Positions 1 through 7,130 of a stretch of DNA of 8,511 nucleotides are shown here, piece after piece. Location of the stretch: assembly GCA_946478995.1 (NCBI GenBank), contig CAMLDK010000038.1:1-8511 (forward strand). The letters run 5' to 3'. Position 1 is the first letter of the stretch. Each line of letters starts with the position of its first letter. This DNA is from an uncultured Candidatus Saccharibacteria bacterium. Lineage in GTDB: Bacteria; Patescibacteria; Saccharimonadia; Saccharimonadales; 2-12-FULL-41-12. A program made the position numbers and the translations under genes. Under the pieces are notes generated by a model. It was not told where the DNA came from, did not search any database, and saw only the letters and a program-made list of their open reading frames with translations.

Positions 1-237
1 TTTCTGCTTGTTTCCTGCGGAGTTAAGGAAGGAGAAAAAGACGGATACCAAGATTATCAGCAAGATGATTCCTCCGGCAAAGATTGCTATCCGGGCTTTT
101 GTGCTTTGAGGGGCTAGAAAGACAGGCTTATTAGGGTTGTTCGGATTCATTATGAAGTCGTAATTGTTCTGGCCCCGAGGCGCAGCCCCTTGCTGATCGG
201 CCTGCTGTCCATACTGATTCGGCTGATTTGGATCCAT
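1..237 (-). CDS. N-terminal part of a single-pass membrane protein with a Pro/Gln/Asn-rich head; function unknown
   Basis: The minus strand reads without a stop from an ATG at 237-235 to the left edge, giving 79 residues of a protein that continues outside the window. Residues 1-25 are low complexity (MDPNQPNQYGQQ...), rich in Asn, Gln and Pro. A short polar segment with YDFIMNP follows at 26-32, and a clear hydrophobic helix lies at about residues 49-71 (ARIAIFAGGIILLIILVSVF), followed by polar sequence. This suggests a cytoplasmic disordered head, one transmembrane segment and an extracellular domain that is cut off. I see no Shine-Dalgarno sequence before the ATG. The gene is divergent from dnaG and shares its promoter region. 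I do not recognise the family; the reading frame is convincing, the role is open. Confidence 0.75.
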   Translation of the reverse strand, partial: MDPNQPNQYGQQADQQGAAPRGQNNYDFIMNPNNPNKPVFLAPQSTKARIAIFAGGIILLIILVSVFFSFLNSAGNKQK

Positions 238-327
238 AAGCAGTATGATATCAGTTTTTAGCTTCTATAGTCGACAAGCGGTATAAATTACTGTGAACTA
301 TTAGCGTCAAGCTGTAAACTATTAGGG
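238..327. promoter_or_regulatory. Divergent promoter region between the membrane-protein gene and dnaG
   Basis: This 90-base AT-rich gap must start transcription both ways. On the minus strand, TTGACG (305-310) and TTTATA (282-287) are 17 bases apart and form a good sigma-70 type promoter, giving a leader of roughly 40 bases for the left gene. On the plus strand TATAAA (282-287) could be a -10 box but lacks a convincing -35. A second possible -10, TAAACT (315-320), lies 7 bases before the dnaG ATG and would give a leaderless transcript. Neither gene has a recognisable ribosome binding site. The hexamer calls come from reading only. Confidence 0.45.
291..327 (+). repeat. Pair of 16-base direct repeats abutting the dnaG start codon
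   Basis: CTGTGAACTATTAGCG (291-306) and CTGTAAACTATTAGGG (312-327) match at 14 of 16 positions. They start 21 bases apart, close to two helical turns, and the second copy ends directly at the ATG. They overlap the -35 of the leftward promoter. The spacing and position fit two copies of a protein binding site or a small tandem duplication; no known box is recognised. Confidence 0.6.
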
Positions 328-2085
328 ATGGATGCGGTCAGCGAGGTAAAATCACGTCGAAGTATAGAAGACGTCGTAAGCGAATATGTCAGTTTGAAGC
401 GGGCCGGAAAGAATTTCAAAGGCTTAAGCCCTTTTACCAATGAAAAAACCCCTAGCTTGATAGTCAGCCCGGAAAAGCAGATATGGCATGATTTTTCTTC
501 CGGCCGGGGCGGGGATATGTTTACGTTCATTCAGGAAGCGGAGGGATTGGATTTCAAGGATGCGCTAGAACTTCTTGCCCGCAAGGCGGGAGTAGACCTG
601 GATAAATACAGATCGGATTATAAGGGCGGACCGGCTTCGAAAATCGACAAAAACCGGCTTTTCAAAGCTTTTGACGCGGCGGTCAACTTCTACCAGCGGC
701 AGCTTATTGCCAACCAAAAAGCTTTGGACTATCTTTCTAAAAAACGAGGATTCAGCAGACAGACTGTTCTGGATTTTCGATTAGGATATAGCCCGGAGAG
801 CTCGCGGGCGCTGACTGATTATCTGCTGAAAAAAGGCTATAAGGAAAACGAGCTGAACCTGATAGGGGTTTCCAGCCAAAAATCAGGACAGCTTTTTGAT
901 ATGTTCAGAGGGCGTATCATGGTTCCGCTTTGTGATCAGTCCGGGCAGGCCATTGGCTTCACGGCGCGGCTTCTGGAGGATCACGATAATTCCCCGAAAT
1001 ACATAAACACCCCTTCGACCCCCTTATATGATAAAAGCCGCCAGCTTTACGGTCTGCACCTTGCGAAGGAGTCGATTAGAAAATCCGGATATTCTATAGT
1101 CGCGGAAGGCAACCTGGATGTTATTTCTTCGTACCAGGCCGGAGTGAGGAATGTCGTAGCCAGTGCCGGCACGGCCTTGACTGAGCAACAGCTGAAAATT
1201 CTGTCCAGATTCTCAGCCGACGTACGCCTGAGTTTTGATCAGGACAGGGCCGGTCTGGAGGCCGCAGAACGGGCTATACCCTTGGCTTCAAAGACTTCAA
1301 TTAACCTAAAGATAATCACTTTGCCCGGCGGCAAAGATCCGGATGAGCTTATAAAAAAAGATCCGAAACTCTGGCAGACGGCAATAGACGATTCCCAGTA
1401 TGCCGTGGACTGGCTTATCGAACGTTATAAGAAAAATCTTGATTTGTCGACGGCCGAGGGCAAGAAAAAGTTCAGCGATATTATCTTAAGCGTGATTAAC
1501 GGCCTTGCCGATCCGGTAGAGCAAGACCATTACATCAAGCTTTGTTCGGATATATCGGGGATAGACCAGGGGGCCCTTAGAAAGAAAATAGGCCAGGCCT
1601 CCGTATCCGTGAAACCAAGGCTTAAGCATGTAACACCGCCGGAACAACAGCCGGAATATCCGAAAGAGCAGAAAAAGGTGGCTGATCGGCTTCTGTGTCT
1701 GGCTTTGGCCCTGCCCGGCACCCGCGGATACCTGGAGCTGGTCACGAAAGATATGATGGCAAATGATACGCAAAGATTTTTATTGGAATTTCTGCTTTTA
1801 AATCCGGATTTTGACAGTGTCAAGCAGCTGGATAAGTTGAAAGATAACCTTGATGATGCTAAAATATTACTATTACAATTTGAGGAATTATATTCTTCAA
1901 TTGATACGCTTGAGCTCCAATATGAAGCGAGAAGGCTCAGGGCGAAAGTAATCGAATTCTACGTTAAGCAGCAAAAGACAAAACTATCAAAAAAATTAGC
2001 GGATACGGCTGATTCCAGCCATGAAAGTATTCTCTCAGAAGTTAAAAAATTAGATCAATTACTAAAGAAAGTTAAAGATAGCTAG
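328..2085 (+). CDS. dnaG: DNA primase DnaG with a zinc-finger domain that lacks all four metal ligands
   Basis: DnaG makes the RNA primers that start leading and lagging strand synthesis, working with the DnaB helicase at the fork. The 585-residue length is normal. Residues 1-95 form the N-terminal domain that usually carries a CHC2 zinc finger. Here the motif reads [10 protein letters not shown] (34-43) and WHDFSSG (53-59), so the expected Cys, His, Cys, Cys are Ser34, Thr37, Asp55 and Ser58, although the surrounding fold residues are kept. The catalytic core follows, with [11 protein letters not shown] (191-201), the toprim glutamate motif EGNLDVI (260-266) and the toprim acidic motif FDQDRAG (303-309), so the active site looks intact. 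Residues from about 425 are the diverged helicase-binding region, and their coding sequence turns AT-rich after about 1855. The ATG at 328 is the only sensible start (in-frame stop at 268). It leads an apparent operon with rpoD, 8 bases downstream. Confidence 0.96.
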   Translation: MDAVSEVKSRRSIEDVVSEYVSLKRAGKNFKGLSPFTNEKTPSLIVSPEKQIWHDFSSGRGGDMFTFIQEAEGLDFKDALELLARKAGVDLDKYRSDYKGGPASKIDKNRLFKAFDAAVNFYQRQLIANQKALDYLSKKRGFSRQTVLDFRLGYSPESSRALTDYLLKKGYKENELNLIGVSSQKSGQLFDMFRGRIMVPLCDQSGQAIGFTARLLEDHDNSPKYINTPSTPLYDKSRQLYGLHLAKESIRKSGYSIVAEGNLDVISSYQAGVRNVVASAGTALTEQQLKILSRFSADVRLSFDQDRAGLEAAERAIPLASKTSINLKIITLPGGKDPDELIKKDPKLWQTAIDDSQYAVDWLIERYKKNLDLSTAEGKKKFSDIILSVINGLADPVEQDHYIKLCSDISGIDQGALRKKIGQASVSVKPRLKHVTPPEQQPEYPKEQKKVADRLLCLALALPGTRGYLELVTKDMMANDTQRFLLEFLLLNPDFDSVKQLDKLKDNLDDAKILLLQFEELYSSIDTLELQYEARRLRAKVIEFYVKQQKTKLSKKLADTADSSHESILSEVKKLDQLLKKVKDS

Positions 2086-2088
2086 AGG
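2085..2088 (+). promoter_or_regulatory. Ribosome binding site of rpoD overlapping the dnaG stop
   Basis: GAGG at 2085-2088 starts on the last base of the dnaG TAG stop and sits 5 bases before the rpoD ATG. It fixes the rpoD start and suggests translational coupling between dnaG and rpoD. Confidence 0.65.
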
Positions 2089-2093
2089 TATTT

Positions 2094-3188
2094 ATGGTAT
2101 TAGACGACGAAAAAAAGATGGAAGAAGTGAAGAAACAGCTTTTTGAACAAGCTGTAAAAGACGGCAAGATTGACCAGGAAGAAATCTTCAGCAAGATTCC
2201 GGAAACGGCAGACAATACAGATATCCTTGATAGCCTCTATAGCGAGCTTGCCGAGAAAAATATTAAAATCACCGGTGGTACGGCATCTGACAGTGATGAT
2301 TGGACCCCTGAAGAAGACGAAGAAATAGAGCTGTCTGATAAGGTTTACATGGACGACATAGCCGACGATTCAGTCCGGCTTTATTTGCGCGAAATCGGTA
2401 AGATTCCGCTTCTTAAAAAAGACGAAGAATTAGCACTTGCCCAAAGGGTTGTCGCCGGCGATAAGAAGGCGAAGGACCAGATGGCCGAAGCCAATATGCG
2501 CTTGGTGGTGTCTATTGCCAAGCGTTATGTCGGCCGCGGCCTGGATCTTTTAGACCTCATACAGGAAGGCAATACGGGCTTGCTGCGGGCCGTAGAAAAG
2601 TTTGACCCGGACAAAGGCTTTAAATTCTCAACGTACGCGACCTGGTGGATTCGCCAGGCCATAACCCGTGCGATTGCCGACCAGGCCAGGGTTATACGTA
2701 TTCCGGTCCATATGTTTGAGACCATCAACAAATTGCTCCGTACCCAGCGGCGCCTGACCCAGGAGCTTAACCGCGAACCTACCAACGAAGAGATCGCCAA
2801 GGCTATGGAGATGGAAGTAGCTAAAGTCGAGCACATTATGAAGATCAAGCAGGATATCCACTCGCTTGACGCATCGGTGCGAGACGATGAGGAAGACAGT
2901 GTGTTGGGTGATTTTATCGAAGACGAAGATACTGTCACCCCGGAAGAATCGGCGACCGGCAGTTTGCTAAAAGAGCACGTTAAAGACATGCTGAACGGCC
3001 TGACAGAGCGGGAACAAAAGATTCTAAAGCTACGCTTCGGCTTGGAAGACGGCAAAAGCCATACTCTAGAGGAAGTCGGCCAGGAATTTTCCGTTACCCG
3101 CGAGCGAATACGCCAGATTGAAGCAAAAGCTTTAGCCAAACTGCGCAAACACAAAGACGCCAAGAAGTTACTTGATTATATTAAGTGA
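2094..3188 (+). CDS. rpoD: Primary (housekeeping) sigma factor RpoD/SigA
   Basis: The protein directs RNA polymerase to -10/-35 promoters. At 364 residues it is a compact primary sigma factor without the long non-conserved insert of E. coli sigma-70. A short acidic, region 1.1-like segment covers about residues 10-60. Region 1.2 starts at [16 protein letters not shown] (92-107). Region 2 (130-207) contains [17 protein letters not shown] and the promoter-melting and -10 reading segment [16 protein letters not shown] (179-194), with the Gln and Thr that read the -10 box present. Region 3 spans about 208-285. Region 4 includes [15 protein letters not shown] (303-317) and the -35 reading helix [18 protein letters not shown] (335-352). 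These residues match classical sigma-70, so TTGACA/TATAAT promoters are expected here. It lies between dnaG and a kinase gene, as in the macromolecular-synthesis arrangement, though without rpsU in view. Confidence 0.97.
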   Translation: MVLDDEKKMEEVKKQLFEQAVKDGKIDQEEIFSKIPETADNTDILDSLYSELAEKNIKITGGTASDSDDWTPEEDEEIELSDKVYMDDIADDSVRLYLREIGKIPLLKKDEELALAQRVVAGDKKAKDQMAEANMRLVVSIAKRYVGRGLDLLDLIQEGNTGLLRAVEKFDPDKGFKFSTYATWWIRQAITRAIADQARVIRIPVHMFETINKLLRTQRRLTQELNREPTNEEIAKAMEMEVAKVEHIMKIKQDIHSLDASVRDDEEDSVLGDFIEDEDTVTPEESATGSLLKEHVKDMLNGLTEREQKILKLRFGLEDGKSHTLEEVGQEFSVTRERIRQIEAKALAKLRKHKDAKKLLDYIK

Positions 3189-3201
3189 TAATATAGTAAC
3201 T
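3166..3201 (+). promoter_or_regulatory. Bulged stem-loop across the rpoD stop, ending one base before the next start codon
   Basis: AGTTAC (3166-3171) pairs with GTAACT (3196-3201), and TATATTA (3177-3183) pairs with TAATATA (3189-3195). That gives 13 perfect base pairs with one 5-base bulge (TTGAT, 3172-3176) and a 5-base loop (AGTGA) that contains the rpoD TGA stop. The helix is AT-rich and not followed by a U tract, so it is not a standard terminator. It occupies the place where the next gene's ribosome binding site would be, so translational control or RNA processing is possible. Confidence 0.45.
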
Positions 3202-3202
3202 G

Positions 3203-3763
3203 ATGAAAATAGTCGGGCTGGCGGGTACTAATGGCAGCGGCAAAGACACCGTTGCGCAAGTTTTAGCCGAAGATTACGGATATTTCGTAGTTTCGGCTAC
3301 TGAGATGCTTGAGATAGAACTGAAAAGGCGTGGACTGGCCTTTGAGCGGGAAAACAAAAGAAAAGTCGGCAATGAATGGCGGGCAAGTTACGGGCTGAGC
3401 GCGATTGTCGATAAAGCGATTGAACAAGCAAAGGCGAATGGAGCGGATAAATTAGTAATAGGAAGCTTAAGGCATCCGGCCGAGGCTGAAAAAGTAAAAA
3501 AACTAGACGGGATCGTAGTCTGGGTAGACGCCGACCCTCATGTGCGATATGACCGGATTCAGAAAAATAATCGTGGCCGCGTTGAAGATGACAAAACCTT
3601 TGAAGAATTTTTACAAGAAGAACAGGATGAGATGCACGGCGCAGGCAGTGCCGCGGAAATATCCGGGGCGGAAGTTAAAAAACTAGCCGATGTTTTTATA
3701 CAGAATAACGGCACAAGAGATGAACTCATCGAACAAATAGAAAGCAGCCTTAAAAACTTCTGA
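3203..3763 (+). CDS. P-loop nucleotide kinase, dephospho-CoA kinase/UPF0200-like
   Basis: This 186-residue protein has a textbook Walker A loop, GTNGSGKDT (8-16), at its N-terminus, and so binds and hydrolyses or transfers the phosphate of a nucleoside triphosphate. The following pattern also fits: a polar helix with KRRGLAFERENKRKVG (41-56), a strand LVIGSLRHPAEAE (84-96), the strand VVWVDADPHVRYDRI (105-119), and a basic then acidic lid-like segment NNRGRVEDDKTFEEFL (122-137). In layout it resembles the UPF0200 family of adenylate/dephospho-CoA kinase-like proteins better than classical CoaE. The true substrate cannot be read from the sequence; dephospho-CoA, a nucleoside monophosphate or a deoxynucleotide are all possible. 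The gene starts 14 bases after rpoD with no visible Shine-Dalgarno sequence and a hairpin in front of it. Position between rpoD and polA suggests a shared transcript. Confidence 0.8.
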   Translation: MKIVGLAGTNGSGKDTVAQVLAEDYGYFVVSATEMLEIELKRRGLAFERENKRKVGNEWRASYGLSAIVDKAIEQAKANGADKLVIGSLRHPAEAEKVKKLDGIVVWVDADPHVRYDRIQKNNRGRVEDDKTFEEFLQEEQDEMHGAGSAAEISGAEVKKLADVFIQNNGTRDELIEQIESSLKNF

Positions 3764-3810
3764 ATAAATTAAAAAAGCTCAGAAGGGTTAATAGCGTATA
3801 CTAGAAGAGT
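3764..3810 (+). promoter_or_regulatory. Short spacer with a possible -10 box placing the polA transcript start at its ATG
   Basis: The 47-base gap before polA holds TATACT (3797-3802), a good -10 match 8 bases before the ATG, which would give a leaderless or nearly leaderless polA mRNA. I see no clear -35 (the expected place around 3774-3779 reads AAAGCT). AGAAGAG (3803-3809) is purine-rich but only one base from the ATG, too close for a normal ribosome binding site. Confidence 0.35.
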
Positions 3811-6444
3811 ATGGCGGAGCTCAAAGAGCGTAAAAAATTTGCAATTATAGACGGCAAGTCCGTCTTTTATCGCGGATATTACGCAATGCCGAATTTGAGC
3901 ACCAAAGACGGCACGCCGACCGGAGGCGTTTATGGTTTTGCAGTCATGGCACTAGAGGTCATAAAGCGTTTGAATCCTGACTATGTCTGCGTCGCTTGGG
4001 ACAAGCCAAAAACCAATATTCGAAAAAGAAAAGAGCTTTATCCGGAGTATAAGGCCGGCCGCAAACCGGCGCCGCCGGATTTTTATGAACAAATTCCTTT
4101 GTTGCACGAATTGTTAGAAGCTTTCGGCTGGCCGCTTTATGAGCTGGATGATTACGAAGCCGACGACATCATGGGCACCTTAGCTGTCCAAGCCAGGAAA
4201 AAAGATCTGGATACTTTGCTCGTGACAAGTGATCTGGACATGCTGCAAGTTATAAACGGTAATGTACATGTTTACGCGCTGAAAAAGGGCCTTAGCAACA
4301 TAGAATTGTTCCACCCTCAAAGCTTTGAACAAAAATATGGTATCAAGACCGAACAGTTCTTAGATTTGAAGGCATTGAAGGGTGATAGCTCGGATAACAT
4401 CCCCGGAGCGGCGGGTATTGGCGAGAAGACCGCTCTTGAACTTATCAGGGAATATAAAACATTGGAGGGGGTGTATAAAAACCTGGATCTTATCAAGGAG
4501 TCTACTCGAAAGAAGCTTGAAGCCAGCAAAGAGCTGGTATATTTAAGTAAAAAGCTGGCAGAAATCTGGACCGATGCGCCGATCAAACTTAATCTAAGCG
4601 AAGTAGACGGCAGCAAGTGTGATCCGGCAAAGGTACAGGACATATTACAAAAATTTGAATTCCGCACGCTTGCAAGACAGCTCCCGGATTATATGCATGC
4701 GCCGGAAGTTTCAGCTAAAAAACAGTCTAAGCAACTTGAAGTTCCGGGTATCGCGTATGTTGCTTCGGACGAAGACCTAGATAAGCTTAAATTGCCTGGT
4801 TCGAAAGAACTGATTATCTACGGCATGAGTGTTCAGGAGCACGGACGGCAGCCGCTGAATCTGACTATTGCCGCGGACGAGAAGCAAGCAGTCAGTTTTA
4901 ACCTGAGCGGCATCGACCATGAGAAATTTAAACAAAAGCTAGCCCCTTATCTGGAATCGGCCAGTTTAATAGGCCATAACCTAAAAGCTACCCTGCAGAT
5001 ACTCCGCGACTTAGAGATATATCCGGAAAATATACTGCACGATACTTTAATAGGCGCGTTTTTGCTTGATCCGCTTAACAGGAATTTGAGCCTTGAAGAT
5101 TTAGCGGCCAGCGAGCTTGATATACATCTTTCCAGCGAAGAAGAAGGCCAGACGGCCATCGGTAATGAAGCCAATGAGATCGCAGTGATCAGCAAGCTTT
5201 ATAAGGGCCAGAAAAAGCAGCTGGATAACCTCCCAAAGCTGGCGGATCTCGCCAAAAGATTTGATTTGCCGATCGTTCCGGTCTTGGCAAAGATCGAGTA
5301 TCGGGGAATAGAGTTAGACGTTGGTTACCTGAAGAAGTTTTATGAGGAACTTAAGGACGACCTGTCGGATATACAGCAACAGATTTACGGTCACGCGGAC
5401 AGGGAATTCAATATTGCTTCGCCTACCCAGCTGGCAGATGTCCTGTTTAGCAAGCTAAATTTACCGACCGATAGCATAAAAAGGGGTAAAACCGGCTACT
5501 CGACCGCGGCTAAGGAGCTTGATAAGCTGCGCGGAGCCCACCCGATAATAGATCTGATTACGCAGTTTCGAGAGATCAGCAAACTCATGAATACTTATGT
5601 AGAACCTCTGCCGAATATGGTAGATGAAAACAACCGGCTACATACTACTTACAATATGACCGTAGCCCAAACCGGCCGGCTCAGTTCCGAGAAACCAAAC
5701 CTGCAGAATATTCCTGTCCGCTCAGATCTTGGCCGGAAAATCCGTTCGGCATTTGTAGCCAGTGCCGGCAACGTACTGATAAGCGCCGACTATTCTCAGA
5801 TAGAACTTCGCATCGCAGCTCTTATTTCCGGTGATAAGGAAATGATTGACATGTTTAATCGTGATGTGGATATACATACTGCCACCGCCGCCCAGATCTA
5901 CGGCCGCGAGCCGGAAGACGTGACCAAAAATATGCGCCGCCAGGCTAAAGTTGTTAACTTCGGTATCATGTATGGTTTGAGCCCGCATGGCCTGTCGGTA
6001 GCTGCCGGTATGACAAGGGACGCAGCCAAGCATTTTATAGATAAATACTTTGAGCTTAGGCCTAAGCTGGTCGAATATATTGAAAGTGTCAAAAAGAAGG
6101 CGGCAGATGATGGATATGTGGAGTCGTTGTTCGGCAGGCGCAGGCCTTCTCCGGATATACATTCATCTAATTTTGCTGTCCGTGAAGCGGCTTACCGGGC
6201 GGCAGTGAACATGCCTTTTCAGGGAACAGCCGCGGATATTATGAAATTAGCGATGATAAAGCTCGATGAAGGCCTAAGAAAATATCCGGACGTACATATG
6301 CTGCTTCAAATACATGACTCGGTATTGGTTGAGTGTCCGCAGGATCAGGCCGATCAAAGAAATTATGGAAAACGTAGACGATCTAGGCGTAAAACTTACG
6401 GTCGATACCAGTGTAGGCCGGGATTGGGGCAAGCTGTAAGTTAG
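3811..6444 (+). CDS. polA: DNA polymerase I with a degenerate proofreading domain and a frame-shifted C-terminus
   Basis: PolA removes RNA primers and fills gaps. Residues 10-295 are the 5' nuclease: AIIDGKS (11-17), VAWDKPKT (61-68), DDYEADD (113-119), TSDLDML (139-145) and GDSSDNIPG (191-199) supply the metal-binding acids. Residues about 313-485 are the 3'-5' exonuclease fold, but the exo I DxE pair is not visible, exo II reads NLKAT (390-394) instead of NLKYD-like, and exo III lacks its YxxxD, so proofreading is probably absent. The polymerase domain has TGRLSSEKPNLQNIP (621-635), motif A ISADYSQIELR (658-668), the O-helix RRQAKVVNFGIMYG (709-722) with Phe717 at the sugar-selectivity site, and motif C QIHDSVLVE (833-841), with Ser where HDE has Glu. 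After Gln849 the frame ends in an unrelated basic tail (RNYGKRRRSRRKTYG...); see 6353-6439. Function may be impaired unless this is a sequence error. Confidence 0.93.
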   Translation: MAELKERKKFAIIDGKSVFYRGYYAMPNLSTKDGTPTGGVYGFAVMALEVIKRLNPDYVCVAWDKPKTNIRKRKELYPEYKAGRKPAPPDFYEQIPLLHELLEAFGWPLYELDDYEADDIMGTLAVQARKKDLDTLLVTSDLDMLQVINGNVHVYALKKGLSNIELFHPQSFEQKYGIKTEQFLDLKALKGDSSDNIPGAAGIGEKTALELIREYKTLEGVYKNLDLIKESTRKKLEASKELVYLSKKLAEIWTDAPIKLNLSEVDGSKCDPAKVQDILQKFEFRTLARQLPDYMHAPEVSAKKQSKQLEVPGIAYVASDEDLDKLKLPGSKELIIYGMSVQEHGRQPLNLTIAADEKQAVSFNLSGIDHEKFKQKLAPYLESASLIGHNLKATLQILRDLEIYPENILHDTLIGAFLLDPLNRNLSLEDLAASELDIHLSSEEEGQTAIGNEANEIAVISKLYKGQKKQLDNLPKLADLAKRFDLPIVPVLAKIEYRGIELDVGYLKKFYEELKDDLSDIQQQIYGHADREFNIASPTQLADVLFSKLNLPTDSIKRGKTGYSTAAKELDKLRGAHPIIDLITQFREISKLMNTYVEPLPNMVDENNRLHTTYNMTVAQTGRLSSEKPNLQNIPVRSDLGRKIRSAFVASAGNVLISADYSQIELRIAALISGDKEMIDMFNRDVDIHTATAAQIYGREPEDVTKNMRRQAKVVNFGIMYGLSPHGLSVAAGMTRDAAKHFIDKYFELRPKLVEYIESVKKKAADDGYVESLFGRRRPSPDIHSSNFAVREAAYRAAVNMPFQGTAADIMKLAMIKLDEGLRKYPDVHMLLQIHDSVLVECPQDQADQRNYGKRRRSRRKTYGRYQCRPGLGQAVS
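6353..6439 (+). pseudogene. polA: Original C-terminal end of PolA, now in a displaced frame
   Basis: Reading from 6353 gives 28 codons, IKEIMENVDDLGVKL continuing to VDTSVGRDWGKL and a TAA at 6437-6439. This is the expected last helix, strand and Trp-containing tail of bacterial PolA (compare the MEN...VPLLVEVGSGENW end of E. coli Pol I). The main frame abandons it at about 6352-6358. In E. coli and B. subtilis Pol I, as I recall them, 14 residues separate the position equivalent to the CP of ECP from the ME of MEN; only about 8 remain here. A 17-base deletion between two GATCAA copies would explain both the lost residues and the frame change. A simple one-base insertion would restore the frame but not the length. 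Confidence 0.8.
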
Positions 6445-7055
6445 TAACCGACGGTCTGTCGGAGCAGCAGCACTGTTCCGCGCCCGGTCGGTTCTTTGCG
6501 GGTGATAAGTATTTTATTGATAGACGAACCTGACCCATAGGCTTTCTTAGAGCGTTCATTCTCCAGAGGGAAGGTGTAAGTTTCCAGTCTATCCAATGCC
6601 TCGCTTAAATCTTTCACAACTTTCTGGGCACCGACTACCCAGATGACATTGCTGGCGCCGTAAGCGTAACCGGGAAGCTGGCTCCCGGTGGCCGAAGCTA
6701 TTACCAGATGGCCCTCCAGCGTAACGGCATGAACACTGCCTAAGGCGTAATCCGCCCCCGAACCGATCCGCCGCATCTCAACCGCTTTTTCCGGCTTGCC
6801 GTACAGAGGCATGAATTTTTCACGGACTGAGACATATCTGCCGGATTCGTTCATATCTTCGGTGATTTTCGAAGTGTCCAGAGTCACCGAGGTACCGGTG
6901 AAGACCTCTGAACCTTCGGGTATGATTTCGGCTACTTTTTCTCTTGCAGCCTGCAGGCTGTCAAGTATCTCTACCTTGAAGCCATTCTCCTCTAAGGCGT
7001 GCTTTGCTTTTTGCAACTCTTCTTCGGTGGCAGCCTGGGAATAATCTTTTGCCAT
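6441..7055 (-). CDS. LUD-domain protein (LutC/YkgG, DUF162 family)
   Basis: The 204-residue protein is a stand-alone LUD domain, the fold found in LutB/LutC of lactate-utilisation operons and in many single-domain proteins of unresolved biochemistry. Visible family signatures are EVFTGTSVTLD (50-60), the central block ALGSVHAVTLEGHLVIASAT (104-123), GSQLPGYAYGASNVIWVVGA (124-143) and the C-terminal strand pair ending TVLLLRQTVGY. There is no signal peptide, no cysteine and no iron-sulphur motif, and no lutA or lutB partner in view, so a lactate role is not supported; a cytoplasmic redox or small-molecule role is likely. The ATG at 7055-7053 follows a strong Shine-Dalgarno sequence. It is divergent from an HxlR regulator over a palindrome-rich gap, which suggests local control by that protein. 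Its stop lies one base from the original polA stop and overlaps the shifted polA frame by four bases. Confidence 0.88.
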   Translation of the reverse strand: MAKDYSQAATEEELQKAKHALEENGFKVEILDSLQAAREKVAEIIPEGSEVFTGTSVTLDTSKITEDMNESGRYVSVREKFMPLYGKPEKAVEMRRIGSGADYALGSVHAVTLEGHLVIASATGSQLPGYAYGASNVIWVVGAQKVVKDLSEALDRLETYTFPLENERSKKAYGSGSSINKILITRKEPTGRGTVLLLRQTVGY

Positions 7056-7065
7056 GCTTATTTTT

Positions 7066-7072
7066 CTCCTTC
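7066..7072 (-). promoter_or_regulatory. Ribosome binding site of the LUD gene
   Basis: On the minus strand GAAGGAG stands 10 bases before the ATG at 7055. It is one of the three clear Shine-Dalgarno sequences in the window and confirms the LUD start. Confidence 0.75.
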
Positions 7073-7076
7073 TTTG

Positions 7077-7130
7077 CTATAATTTTTATAGTGTTGACAT
7101 ATTCAATACTATACTGAATATAGTTACTAT
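7077..7130. promoter_or_regulatory. Shared promoter/operator region of the LUD and HxlR genes with three inverted repeats
   Basis: Three inverted repeats fill 54 bases. CTATAA-TTT-TTATAG (7077-7091) is a perfect 6-base pair. ATATTCA (7099-7105) and TGAATAT (7115-7121) form a perfect 7-base pair around a 9-base spacer, itself partly symmetric. ATAGT-T-ACTAT (7120-7130) runs into the HxlR start codon. A perfect -35 box TTGACA (7094-7099) points at the HxlR gene; the -10 must lie in 7116-7124 (GAATAT at spacing 16 or TATAGT at spacing 19), which places the transcript start at or near the ATG. A perfect TATAAT lies at 7078-7083. For the LUD gene, TATAAA on the minus strand (7085-7090) is the likeliest -10. 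The repeats overlap both promoters, as expected for operators of a dimeric winged-helix regulator. Confidence 0.6.

Noticed and set aside
265..272. CTATAGTC near the dnaG promoter as another C-box half-site
   Set aside because: A single TATAGTC also occurs inside dnaG; a 7-base match is expected about once by chance in this length and there is no second half-site.
2525..3163. Long minus-strand open frame of 212 codons opposite rpoD
   Set aside because: It is the antisense of a highly conserved sigma factor; the encoded sequence is Ser/Arg-rich without a recognisable fold or ribosome binding site.
3757..3785. Hairpin CTTCTGA/TCAGAAG after the kinase gene as a terminator
   Set aside because: Seven pairs with a 15-base loop, overlapping the kinase stop and not followed by a U tract; too weak to call a terminator and probably chance.
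6352..6362. Programmed +1 frameshift in polA
   Set aside because: A shift at GAT CAA A would restore the frame but leave the helix about 6 residues short, and there is no slippery sequence or stimulating structure evident; deletion or error is simpler.
6446..6493. CCGAC-GGTCT-GTCGG hairpin just after polA, with a second GTCGGTT copy downstream, as a bidirectional terminator
   Set aside because: Only 5 pairs, no U tract on either side, and inside the coding sequence of the LUD gene.
7054..7128. Longer N-terminus for the HxlR gene starting at the ATG at 7054
   Set aside because: The added 25 residues are encoded by the reverse of the LUD ribosome binding region and by the TTGACA promoter, have no family similarity, and the HxlR fold begins just after the ATG at 7129.
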